Origin: Bacteroidales bacterium | GTDB taxonomy: Bacteria; Bacteroidota; Bacteroidia; Bacteroidales; JAGOPY01 | DNA length: 64,000 bases | Reading direction: 5' to 3' | NCBI GenBank assembly: GCA_023229505.1 | Contig: JALNZD010000016.1 | Span: 10,700 to 74,699, forward strand | Shown: one piece after another, positions 49,101-57,685 of the stretch | Layout of the letters: each line of letters starts with the position of its first letter | Position numbering within the stretch: the stretch's first letter is position 1 | The notes under the pieces: generated by a model | Database searches by the model: none | What the model was told of the DNA's origin: nothing | What the model saw: only the letters and a program-made list of their open reading frames with translations | Position numbers and translations under genes: made by a program

Positions 49101-51296
49101 CTAATCCAGTTTAACCGCTTTGCTCACACCTCCCATCTGTGATATTTTTTGAATCAGGTCAGAAAGTGAACTGCTGTTCTTTACCATCAACTTAATGATG
49201 CCATTAAAAACCCCTTTCTTTGCTTCGATCTTAACGGATATCATATTGACTTTTAAATCATTGGAGATTATTTGGGAGATTTCATTCATGATACCGATCC
49301 GGTCAGTACCCGTGACACGAATGGCTGCCCGGAAAGCCCCTTTTTCTTCAATACCCTTCCACTGGACTTCAATTTTCCGATAGCCGTAGCGGGTCAGCAA
49401 TTGTTTAGCATTAGGGCAATTTTGATGATGTATGGTGATGCCCCGGCTGATCGTCACAAAACCAAACACCGGGTCGCCGGGAACAGGATTACAACAGTGG
49501 GCCAGCTTGTAGTTAACTTTTTTAAGATTGGTATCGATAAAAAGCACATCATCCTGTTCCTGTAAGCCCGTTTTACCTGCCTGGGATGGTTTTTGCTCCC
49601 GTCCGGGTAATGTTTTACCTTCGTCGGTTTTTTCAATATCACCTGATAAGAAGCGCTTCACCTCAATCAGATCGATCTTTTCATGGTAAATCAGCCCATA
49701 AAGATCAATAGAAGAAGAAAGCTTAAATTTCTTAATCAACCGGTCGATATTCTCATCAACAAAAGCTATTTTCCAGTTTTTAAACTTCCTGCGCAGGATT
49801 TCGTTGCCCTTCTCAGCTTCAAGGAACATCTCCTCTTTCAGCGCTCTTTTTATTTTATTTTTCGCTTTGGTAGTGACCACATAATTCAGCCAATCCATTT
49901 TTGGTTTCTGGATTTTCGAAGTTATGATCTCCACTTTATCGCCATTTTCCAAAACCTGTTTCAGTGGGACAATCTTATTATTGACTTTAGCGCCCGTGCA
50001 GGAATAACCAACATTAGTATGAACTTCAAAAGCAAAGTCAAGCACAGTGGAGCCCTGGTCCAGTTCTTTCAAATCGCCGGTAGGTGTAAAAACAAATACC
50101 TTATTGGCATTCTGGGTTTTTAATGTTTTTTCACTTTCGTCAAATGCGATCTGCTCGGGGTGCTCAATGATATCCCTGACCTGAAGCATCCATCTTTCTA
50201 TATCTTCTTTTGATCCGAAGCCCTTATATTTCCAATGAGCGGCCTGGCCTTTTTCCGCAACTTCGTCCATCCTTGCTGTACGGATCTGGACTTCCACCCA
50301 GCGGTCGTGCGGCCCATTTACAGTTGTATGAAGAGATTCGTAACCTGAGGCTTTAGGAGTAGATATCCAGTCCCTTAACCTTTTCGGGTTAGGTGGATAG
50401 ATATTGGTAACCAGGGAATAGGCCTTCCAGCAGTCCGACTTTTCATTCTCCGGAAGTGAATTCAGGATGATCCGGATAGCAAACAGATCAAAAACCTGCT
50501 CAAACTCAACATCCTGCTTTTGCATTTTCTCCCAGATCGAAGGTATAGATTTGGGCCGGCCTTTGATCTCAAACTCAAGTCCCTGTTTGATGAGTTCGCG
50601 TTGAATTGGTGCAATGAATTCATTAATGAATGCATTTCGTTTTGATTCCGTTTCACGGATTTTTTGGGCAATCTGTTGATAAACCTCAGGCCGGGTAAAC
50701 TTCATCGAAAGGTCTTCCAGTTCTTTTTTGACCCGGTAAAGGCCAAGTCGGTGGGCAATTGGGCTATACAGAAAATTTACTTCATTGATATATCTTGCCT
50801 GGTACTCAGTAGGAAGCTTTTCAATCATTCTCATGTCTCTAAGACGGTGCGCCAGTTTGAGCAGGATAACGCGGATGTCATCCACTACGGCCAGGAAGAG
50901 TTTTCTGAAAGTGTCAGATTGCAATGATACCTTACCGGTAGGCAATTCGCTGATCCTGGCATAACTCTTTATCATATCTGCAATGGCCGTCCCGAATTTC
51001 TTCTTTATGTCTTCTATTCCGATAGTTTGAGTGGCAAGGGCATCATGAAGAAGAGCAGTCACAATCGAATTAATTCCCAGGCCCATTTCCTCTGCAGCAA
51101 TCCTGGCAATGGACAATGAATGGCATATCAGCAGTTCTCCGGTCATATGCCGGGATTCTCCATATAACTCCCGGGAAAACAAAAAAGCATGATCCAGCAA
51201 TTGCCTGTCGTCTTCCTTCAGCAGTCCTTGTGAAACTGCCAGCAAGCCATCATATTTTGCAATAATTTTCTGAAGTTCAGCCTCTGAAATCATCAC
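49101..51296 (-). CDS. relA: RelA/SpoT-family (p)ppGpp synthetase, hydrolase domain degenerate
   Basis: This 731-residue protein has the order HD domain, synthetase, TGS, helical, zinc-finger-like (KLAHCCNPVPGDPVFGFVT) and ACT. In the HD domain the His and HD are kept (ICHSLSIA; ALLHDALA), but the catalytic ED after HD is AT (HDALATQT for HDxxEDT), and LADRLHNM has become LAHRLRDM, losing the essential Asp. The synthetase motifs look intact (VFDLFAIRI, STPKASGYESLHT, VEVQIRT). It probably makes but does not break down (p)ppGpp, like RelA of other bacteria. Confidence 0.88.
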   Translation of the reverse strand: MMISEAELQKIIAKYDGLLAVSQGLLKEDDRQLLDHAFLFSRELYGESRHMTGELLICHSLSIARIAAEEMGLGINSIVTALLHDALATQTIGIEDIKKKFGTAIADMIKSYARISELPTGKVSLQSDTFRKLFLAVVDDIRVILLKLAHRLRDMRMIEKLPTEYQARYINEVNFLYSPIAHRLGLYRVKKELEDLSMKFTRPEVYQQIAQKIRETESKRNAFINEFIAPIQRELIKQGLEFEIKGRPKSIPSIWEKMQKQDVEFEQVFDLFAIRIILNSLPENEKSDCWKAYSLVTNIYPPNPKRLRDWISTPKASGYESLHTTVNGPHDRWVEVQIRTARMDEVAEKGQAAHWKYKGFGSKEDIERWMLQVRDIIEHPEQIAFDESEKTLKTQNANKVFVFTPTGDLKELDQGSTVLDFAFEVHTNVGYSCTGAKVNNKIVPLKQVLENGDKVEIITSKIQKPKMDWLNYVVTTKAKNKIKRALKEEMFLEAEKGNEILRRKFKNWKIAFVDENIDRLIKKFKLSSSIDLYGLIYHEKIDLIEVKRFLSGDIEKTDEGKTLPGREQKPSQAGKTGLQEQDDVLFIDTNLKKVNYKLAHCCNPVPGDPVFGFVTISRGITIHHQNCPNAKQLLTRYGYRKIEVQWKGIEEKGAFRAAIRVTGTDRIGIMNEISQIISNDLKVNMISVKIEAKKGVFNGIIKLMVKNSSSLSDLIQKISQMGGVSKAVKLD

Positions 51297-51395
51297 ACCC
51301 CGAATTCATTAGATTTACAATCCTTACCATGAAAGACAATTAGCCGGATCTGTCAGATATCCAGCATACAAGAAGAAAGATATTATTGAGACTGA

Positions 51396-52412
51396 TTAAA
51401 AGCTTTCTTTATCGTTGTCTTTAATACCTTTTTTAGGTTTGGAACTGGGGGGTTCGGCGATCGAATCCCGCATCCTGGTATCGGCCTTGATATTTTGATA
51501 ACGTTGGTAATCCATGATCCCCAGGTTACCTGTGCGGAATGCTTCCGCAATAGCTTTTGGAATTTCAGCTTCAGCCTGGATGAGGTTTGCCCGCGATTCT
51601 TCAGCTTTCGCCCGCATTTCCTGTTCCCGGGCTACGGCCATGGCACGGCGTTCCTCTGCTCTTGCCTGTGCGATATTTTTATCGGCATTGGCCTGGTCCA
51701 TCTGAAGGAAAGCACCGATATTCTTGCCTACATCGATATCGGCAATATCAATGGATAGGATTTCAAAAGCAGTTCCTGAGTCAAGACCTTTGCCAAGAAC
51801 AAGTTTGGAAATACTATCGGGATTTTCCAGCACAGATTTATGGGATTGGGCTGAACCGATCGACGACACGATACCCTCTCCTACCCTGGCGAGTACTGTT
51901 TCTTCGCCGGCACCTCCCACCAATTGCTTGATGTTGGCACGAACTGTGACCCTTGCTTTGGCTATCAGCTGGATACCATCTTTTGCAACTGCTGTAACAG
52001 ATGGCGTATCAATGACTTTTGGATTCACTGACATTTTAACCGCTTCAAGAACATCGCGGCCGGCCAGGTCGATGGCAGTGGCGGTTTGAAAATCAAGTTT
52101 TATATTAGCTTTATCGGCGGATATCAATGCATTGACGACCCTCGGCACATTCCCTCCCGCAAGGTAATGGGCTTCCAGGGAATTCCTGTTCAGGGAAAGG
52201 CCTGCTTTGGTAGCTGCAATAAGACTATTGACAATAATAGTTACCGGCACCTTACGCCAGCGCATGATAACCAATTGAAGCAAGGAAATTCTGACACCGG
52301 AGACCAAAGCTTTAAACCAAATCCCAACCGGTATGAGATAAAAAAGAATCCAAATGGCAAATATTGCTCCCAATCCAATGGCAACAATGACAAATACCTG
52401 TGAATCACCCAT
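51396..52412 (-). CDS. floA: flotillin-like protein FloA
   Basis: This 338-residue protein has an N-terminal membrane hairpin (about 5-35), an SPFH-type domain and an Ala/Glu/Arg-rich coiled coil (NIAQARAEERRAMAVAREQE). The sequence belongs to the YqfA/FloA group that scaffolds ordered membrane patches. It follows an NfeD gene by five bases, its usual partner. Confidence 0.92.
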   Translation of the reverse strand: MGDSQVFVIVAIGLGAIFAIWILFYLIPVGIWFKALVSGVRISLLQLVIMRWRKVPVTIIVNSLIAATKAGLSLNRNSLEAHYLAGGNVPRVVNALISADKANIKLDFQTATAIDLAGRDVLEAVKMSVNPKVIDTPSVTAVAKDGIQLIAKARVTVRANIKQLVGGAGEETVLARVGEGIVSSIGSAQSHKSVLENPDSISKLVLGKGLDSGTAFEILSIDIADIDVGKNIGAFLQMDQANADKNIAQARAEERRAMAVAREQEMRAKAEESRANLIQAEAEIPKAIAEAFRTGNLGIMDYQRYQNIKADTRMRDSIAEPPSSKPKKGIKDNDKESF

Positions 52413-52417
52413 GATTT

Positions 52418-52885
52418 TTAATCTTTACGTTTTACAATTATTTTATTATACTCGATTTTTTCCACAACAATATAAGTTTGCTGATCTATGAAATCCCCAT
52501 TCGTGCTTACTTCATAAAACTCCCCATTGATCAGTGCTTTTCCCATGGGGGCCAGGCGTGACACGGTTTTTCCCGTATCGCCGGTCTTGATCAACTTGTG
52601 ATCAATGACATTTACCTGGCTGTCGATCGCTGTTGAAAGTGCCAGTTTTCGCCATGTTTTTCCCCTGAGTGATAGCACAAGCGTAAGCACAGTCAATATA
52701 AATGTACCGGCAAGGACGAGGTGTCCCGCAAACATCCCATGACCGGCGTAAGATTGCCAGACACCAATGGCAATAAGAATGAACCCGATCACACCAGCAA
52801 TCCCGACGCCGGGAATGATCAGGATTTCTAGAGCCAGGAATAAAAGGCCAATGATGATAAAAGTCGATATGAGTAACCAATGCAT
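52418..52885 (-). CDS. NfeD-family membrane protein
   Basis: This 155-residue protein has a short NfeD membrane part with three to four helices (about 4-88) and a C-terminal OB-fold (GKTVSRLAPMGKALINGEFY). NfeD proteins pair with flotillins such as FloA downstream. The long ClpP-like protease form is not present. Confidence 0.9.
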   Translation of the reverse strand: MHWLLISTFIIIGLLFLALEILIIPGVGIAGVIGFILIAIGVWQSYAGHGMFAGHLVLAGTFILTVLTLVLSLRGKTWRKLALSTAIDSQVNVIDHKLIKTGDTGKTVSRLAPMGKALINGEFYEVSTNGDFIDQQTYIVVEKIEYNKIIVKRKD

Positions 52886-52890
52886 ATTAT

Positions 52891-53163
52891 TCAGGATATT
52901 GTAACTGTCAGGTCCCGGTTTAACATCTCATCGCATAAGGGCTTCAGGGAATCGAACGGCCCTGTTTTAATGCCGCATTTCCCATTAGAATGGGCGATCA
53001 AAGCACATTGCTCTGCCTGGAAGGCATCATGCCCGCATACTTCAATCAATGTCTCAATGACATATTCAAAAGTATTTACTTCATCGTTAAACAGGATCAG
53101 TTCTTTTTCACCTGAAGCAACCTCTTCACTTTTACCGGCCGGTTTTAATTTTTCCTTTACCAT
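52891..53163 (-). CDS. clpS: ATP-dependent Clp protease adaptor ClpS
   Basis: This 90-residue protein has the ClpS core: LILFNDEVNTFEYVIETLIE and CALIAHSNGKCGIKTGPFD. ClpS brings N-degron substrates to ClpA/ClpC. The usual NDD near the start is NDE here. It is six bases before nfeD. Confidence 0.9.
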   Translation of the reverse strand: MVKEKLKPAGKSEEVASGEKELILFNDEVNTFEYVIETLIEVCGHDAFQAEQCALIAHSNGKCGIKTGPFDSLKPLCDEMLNRDLTVTIS

Positions 53164-53278
53164 TAGGAAGATCGTTTAATCAGAATAAATGTAATTAAAA
53201 AACAACTTACTGAAAGCGCTAACGAAAGTAGTAAAAAAATAGCAATTTTGCATAGCATTATTTGTTTGATAAAAGACG

Positions 53279-53914
53279 ATGGAATTTAAAGTATTCATAG
53301 AAAGCATTAAAAGAAAGCTGGACAAGCCCCTTCCGGGGGTTCCGTCACAGCTTAAAATGGCAAGTATGCGCCGGTTGATGAAGGACGGAAAAGTTGTTGT
53401 TCCTGCCGATGTAAGGAAGGGTGGTGTGCTGGCCTTATTTTACCCTTCAAATGGTAAGATTTATATGGTTTTCATCAAGAGAACGGAATATCCCGGTGTT
53501 CACAGCGGTCAGATCTCTTTTCCGGGAGGAGGCTGGGAACAAGGCGACCAGGATATAGTAGATACGGCTCTGCGTGAAGCTGAAGAAGAAATCGGGGTAA
53601 ACAGAAATACTGTCGTTCCTATCGGAAAGCTTACCGACCTTTTCATTCCACCGAGCAATTTCCTTGTAACACCTATAGTGGGTTATACCAATGAGCGGCC
53701 TGATTTCAGGTCTGACCCGGATGAAGTCGACCGGATCCTGGAATTTCCACTGGAAGAATTGTTTGATGAATTAAATATTCAGGAACAGGATATTACGATC
53801 TTTCCCGCGATCAATTTAAAAGTTCCCTGTTTTTATGTAGATGGAAATGTGATATGGGGAGCTACCGCGATGATACTTAATGAACTGATCGATGTGATCA
53901 GGCTAGAATCCTGA
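53279..53914 (+). CDS. Nudix hydrolase, CoA pyrophosphatase-like
   Basis: This 211-residue protein has a Nudix box (GGGWEQGDQDIVDTALREAE then EEIGV) preceded by KRTEYPGVHSGQISFPGG, the pattern of the CoA pyrophosphatase (NudL/PCD1) group. It would hydrolyse coenzyme A or related dinucleotides in the cytosol. Its 3' end overlaps the convergent OsmC gene by 17 bases. Confidence 0.88.
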   Translation: MEFKVFIESIKRKLDKPLPGVPSQLKMASMRRLMKDGKVVVPADVRKGGVLALFYPSNGKIYMVFIKRTEYPGVHSGQISFPGGGWEQGDQDIVDTALREAEEEIGVNRNTVVPIGKLTDLFIPPSNFLVTPIVGYTNERPDFRSDPDEVDRILEFPLEELFDELNIQEQDITIFPAINLKVPCFYVDGNVIWGATAMILNELIDVIRLES

Positions 53915-54314
53915 TTTCGTAGGTTATTTCTGCACCGAAACGCAATAACGCATTCACACCGCAATATCTTTCCCTGGAAAGGTTCACGGCTTTTTCAACT
54001 TTCTCCTGGTCAATATCCTTTCCTTTCAATTCATAAATAATGTGGATTTTATGGTAGTATTTAGGATGTTCTTCTGTCAGCTCACCTTCAACTGAAACAT
54101 TGAAAAACTCAGGCTCTGCCCTCATTTTTCTCAGTATTGATATCACATCCATCCCGGTGCATCCGGCCAGGGAAACCAGGGTAAGCGGCTTTGGGCGGGG
54201 TCCGTTATTTTTGCCTCCCACCTCCGGCTCAGCATCCAACATAATCTTAAATCCATTCACATCCGCTTCAAAGGTCATATCCTTTTTCCAGGCACAGTCA
54301 ATTTTAGTTTTCAT
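53898..54314 (-). CDS. OsmC-family protein
   Basis: This 138-residue protein is an OsmC/Ohr fold with the two reactive cysteines in LAGCTGMDVIS and RERYCGVNALL. Members reduce organic hydroperoxides with thiols; the YhfA-type sequence here is less well studied. Confidence 0.9.
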   Translation of the reverse strand: MKTKIDCAWKKDMTFEADVNGFKIMLDAEPEVGGKNNGPRPKPLTLVSLAGCTGMDVISILRKMRAEPEFFNVSVEGELTEEHPKYYHKIHIIYELKGKDIDQEKVEKAVNLSRERYCGVNALLRFGAEITYEIRILA

Positions 54315-54362
54315 TCTTTTCTTTTTTACAAAAGTAAATCATTTTCAGTTGGAAAGGTAGTC

Positions 54363-55257
54363 TTATTGGTTAAACCAGAACCCGTTAGGAATTATACCAA
54401 CCAGGAAAGAATCGACCGGTGTGCCATCCAGGGCATTAAACCGGTATACCCATCCATTCTGGGCATAGTCGAGCGGATCAGTTGCAAAGATCATTTTAGT
54501 CACCTTATCATATCCCAGGCCATAAAACATTGTATTCCCGGAGATCAAAGGCTGAGTATTCAGTAATGAAGCAGACACGGGGAAACCGTTCCATCCCTTG
54601 CCAGAGCATAGGACCCAGATCTTACCATTAACATCCTTTTGAATTCCTGACGGCCGGTGGCCAACTTCGAGCAGCCCGAAGGGTTCTTCATCATTAGTCT
54701 GTATAATAGAAACCGTACTGTCAACTCCAAATCCACCTGAGTTTATTACAAACAACTGATCACCTGCCAGGATCATCTCATCAGGGCCGTTTCCGGTCTG
54801 AATGCTTGTTATGATGGAGTAATCCCTGAGGTTCATTACTTTAACCGTTGAATCCCAGCAGGAGACATATCCTTTATCTTCATCAAAACCAATAAAATAG
54901 CGTGGCAGGGTCAGGTTTTCTATTGTTGTGACCGATTTAAAATCATCGAGGTTTACCACTTCAATTTTATTGGAATTGTTAACCACGATAAATGCTTTAT
55001 CCTGATGAACCGTCATTGACTGAACGATATTCCCAAGGGGCCGTCCGTTTGCCGTTTCAAACAGATCATGAGCCACCTCGAGGCCTTTCCCGGTTGAAAG
55101 CGCTGATGGATCCGCTCCCTGTCTGGAAAGGCCCTTCATTGATGATAAATACACTATTGGACCAGGCACCGGATGGATTATTATCATTGTTTTTATTGCA
55201 GCTAGACACAACAAATAAAAGAAAGAGGATTAGGATAATGAGGAGCTTTGTTTTCAT
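54363..55257 (-). pseudogene. BtuG/YncE-like surface lipoprotein with frameshift
   Basis: The frame from ATG 55257 encodes a lipoprotein signal (LFLLFVVSSC) and VFIINEGPFQTGSGSISAFN, then goes to a stop near 55066. The next frame continues the same protein from about 55085 (GLEVAHDLFETANGRPLGNI) through a seven-bladed-type propeller to 54363. The join needs a one-base shift at about 55085. The propeller repeats and the DUF5074-like start resemble the B12-binding lipoprotein BtuG of Bacteroides. Place behind a cobalamin riboswitch and a BtuB-like receptor supports this. Confidence 0.75.
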
Positions 55258-55365
55258 AAGTTCTGAGTTCTGAGTTATTACGTTATTGTAGAGTCGTTGC
55301 ATGCAACGACTCTACAAAAATCAATGTCTTCTGTATTCTGTATTCTAATTTTTAATTTTTAATGA
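55258..55365. repeat. TTCTGAG / CTTCTGT / AATTTTTA repeats around a palindrome
   Basis: The same three low-complexity runs as at 15640-15727 occur here, interrupted by a 32-bp perfect palindrome (55286-55317). The AATTTTTA run forms the last codons of the btuB-like gene. Confidence 0.7.
55286..55317. repeat. 32-bp perfect palindrome
   Basis: The arm TTGTAGAGTCGTTGCA is followed at once by its complement TGCAACGACTCTACAA. Similar GTAGAG...TTGCATGCAA... palindromes are dispersed repeats in several bacterial groups, as I recall. Confidence 0.85.
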
Positions 55366-57022
55366 TTTTGACAACACAGCATCCAGGAGGAAATAAGCTG
55401 GTAAAGAGGTTGAGTTGTCTTTTGAAGAAAAAATTTCACCTGTATAATTCCCTTTCACTGTCAGGTTAAATCCCTTATAAACCGCTCCTGATTTTAAAAT
55501 CAAGCGGTGCAAAGGGGTATAGATAAGTTGTTTCTTATAAGATGCATCAAGGTCAAAAAGCTTCTTTTCATTGGTTGATTTTGTATAAGAATAAGATTCT
55601 GCAAGGAAAAGGCTCACGGCATCAAGGCTGATCAATTGGTTCCCGGATATTTCAAAACCCCGGGACCAAACTTCCTGGGCATTTTCTACCGACCAGAAGC
55701 TGCCGCCCGGCAACCATAGGATCCAATTTTCAATAAGGGAATTAAAAGCCGTTACATTGAATTTTATTTCCAGGGAAGAAAATTGGTTTTCCAGCGAAAT
55801 GCCGGCTTCCTCGTTCCAGCTTTCTTCCGGTTTAAGGTCAGGGTTACCACCTGGCTGCCAGAATCTTTCATTAAAGGTCGGAGTCCGGAAATTTCGTGAA
55901 ACATTAAGTCTGCCAGAGATGAAACGCCAAATTTTGCCTGTAAGATGCGAAAACCGCTATATTTTCCTGGTTCCGCGGATGATCATAATAATCAAGATCG
56001 GCATATTCATAGGTAAATTGTGTACCTGCAAAAATAACTGAATGCTTAAAAACTTCCCAGGTACTTTCAAAGGAACCAGCCACAGATTGGCTTTGAATGG
56101 TGGAATAAACTGATGCCAGCGGGTCATCGTAAAGGGTGAATTCATTGAAATAGGCCAGTTTAGCCTCCAGATTATTCCTTTGATTGTAGTCCTTCCATAA
56201 AATCATCGTTCTCCAGGAATGGTCAACCTGGACGGCTTCTGAATTTTCTTCCGTGAGGGTTGGCGGAATATCCCGTCCTGCATACTGGAACCATACGCTT
56301 GCCATGATATATTGATCTTTTGGCAGCCGGAAGGCTATATCCTGTATGAACCCACCTTTGAAGATCGATGCATGTGGAAGATGTTCTTCCTTTCCCAGGA
56401 GGTTTTTATAAGAAAAGTCATTCGCAGTATTCAATAAGGAAAAAGCCGTCCGTGAGTAAATTTTATTCATGAATACCGTTCCGTTGCCTTCAAGGGCTAT
56501 TGTCCCAAAGCTGCCGGCAGACAGACTTAACCTGAGGTCAGCTCCTGATTTTTCGAATACAGGTCTGCTTTCAAGGTGAATGCCTCCCCCGATCGAACCG
56601 CTGCCAAACATCGGGCTTGCGCCGCCATAAAGGATTGAAATATTGTTGAAAAAGCTGCCCTGGACTAAAGAAAGATCGATATACCCGATATTGGGTGGTG
56701 AAATCCGGATGCCATTCCACAGCAGGCCGGCATGATTGGCTGATGTTCCCCTGAAGGATAAGGTCGATAAAGTGCCTTGACCGTAGTTGCGGATGTATGA
56801 GGAAGTAAAACCGGTTATGAGTTCAGCTATAGATCCTGCAGGATATTCGGTCCGGGTAAGGCTGTCAAGTGTAAGTATTGCCTGGCCTTTAGCGAAACGG
56901 TTAATCCGGGAGGAGTATATGGTCACATCATTCAGATTGAGAATGGTATCAGGCGCCATATCCTGGGCAATAATGCCGGAGATGCATGCTGAAAAGATAA
57001 TAATGCAGACTGCAATGCGCAT
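55345..57022 (-). pseudogene. BtuB-like TonB receptor with frameshift and cut 3' end
   Basis: From ATG 57022 a signal peptide, plug domain (GQGTLSTLSFRGTSANHAGL) and first barrel half are encoded to about 55920. There the frame changes: the open frame stops at 55904, while a second frame carries on with WRFISGRLNVSRNFRTPTFN, typical of TonB barrels. This second frame ends at 55345 in VLSKSLKIKN, where the coding sequence runs into an AATTTTTA repeat; the last barrel strands and the terminal aromatic residue are missing. The cobalamin riboswitch in front marks it as a vitamin B12 receptor. Confidence 0.8.
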
Positions 57023-57130
57023 GAGACAAACATTAAAGCATTTGCAAGTCATCCCGGGTAAAAAGTCTGAAAAAAGCGAAAAGTCACCAGTTCAGCCCAG
57101 CTTCTGACCCGGAAGCTTGTGAAAAAAATC

Positions 57131-57340
57131 TATGATGGCAGGTTTTCTGACTTACCCCATCAACCGGCAGCCTTCCCATTCCTTTGACAGGAACAGTGGC
57201 AATTGATTACCGTTGATAGTGACCTTTAAAGGCCAGGGCTTACAGCAGCGGGCACTGTCCAGGACTTACACCTGGTTCCCTATTATGTCCTGATCTCCGG
57301 CAGGAAATCAGGGACACCATTACAGCTTCAAATATACTCG
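57131..57340 (-). ncRNA. cobalamin riboswitch
   Basis: On the minus strand the B12-box blocks are present in order: GGGAACCAGGTGTAAGTCCT, GACAGTGCCCGCTGCTGTAA, the core GCCACTG at about 57200, GGGAAGG, and AAGTCAGAAAACCTGCC at the end. It lies about 110 bases before the btuB-like start codon. Binding of adenosylcobalamin would shut off the downstream uptake genes. Confidence 0.93.
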
Positions 57341-57465
57341 CTTAAAACAGATCAAAACAAAAGTTGAAAAAAAAATATTCACCGCATTATGAACGATATT
57401 TTTATAAATTTATACCCTCAAATTAATAATAGGTTTGATCCGTAGAATTTAAAGGTTGTCTCCAG

Positions 57466-57648
57466 ATGAAAAGAATTATCAGGTTATTGGTTATACTGCT
57501 GGTTATTAGTTCCCTGGCCGGGATTACATCCTCATGTGCCATTTTCAGCGATTCATCCCATGTGCAAAAGCTGACAACTTTCAAACACAAGAAACCCCTT
57601 CCCAAGAAATATATAATCAGCAACGGCAGCAAGCCGATTACCAAATAA
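57466..57648 (+). CDS. small lipoprotein, unknown
   Basis: This 60-residue product has a lipoprotein signal (LLVILLVISSLAGITSSC, Cys24) and a short basic tail (KHKKPLPKKYII). Small lysine-rich lipoproteins of this sort are common in Bacteroidota and have no known role. A TAGGTTTG box at 57429-57436 could be its -7 element. Confidence 0.6.
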   Translation: MKRIIRLLVILLVISSLAGITSSCAIFSDSSHVQKLTTFKHKKPLPKKYIISNGSKPITK

Positions 57649-57685
57649 AACATCTTAAAAGAGCTTTTTTTCGGCAGACAGAAAT

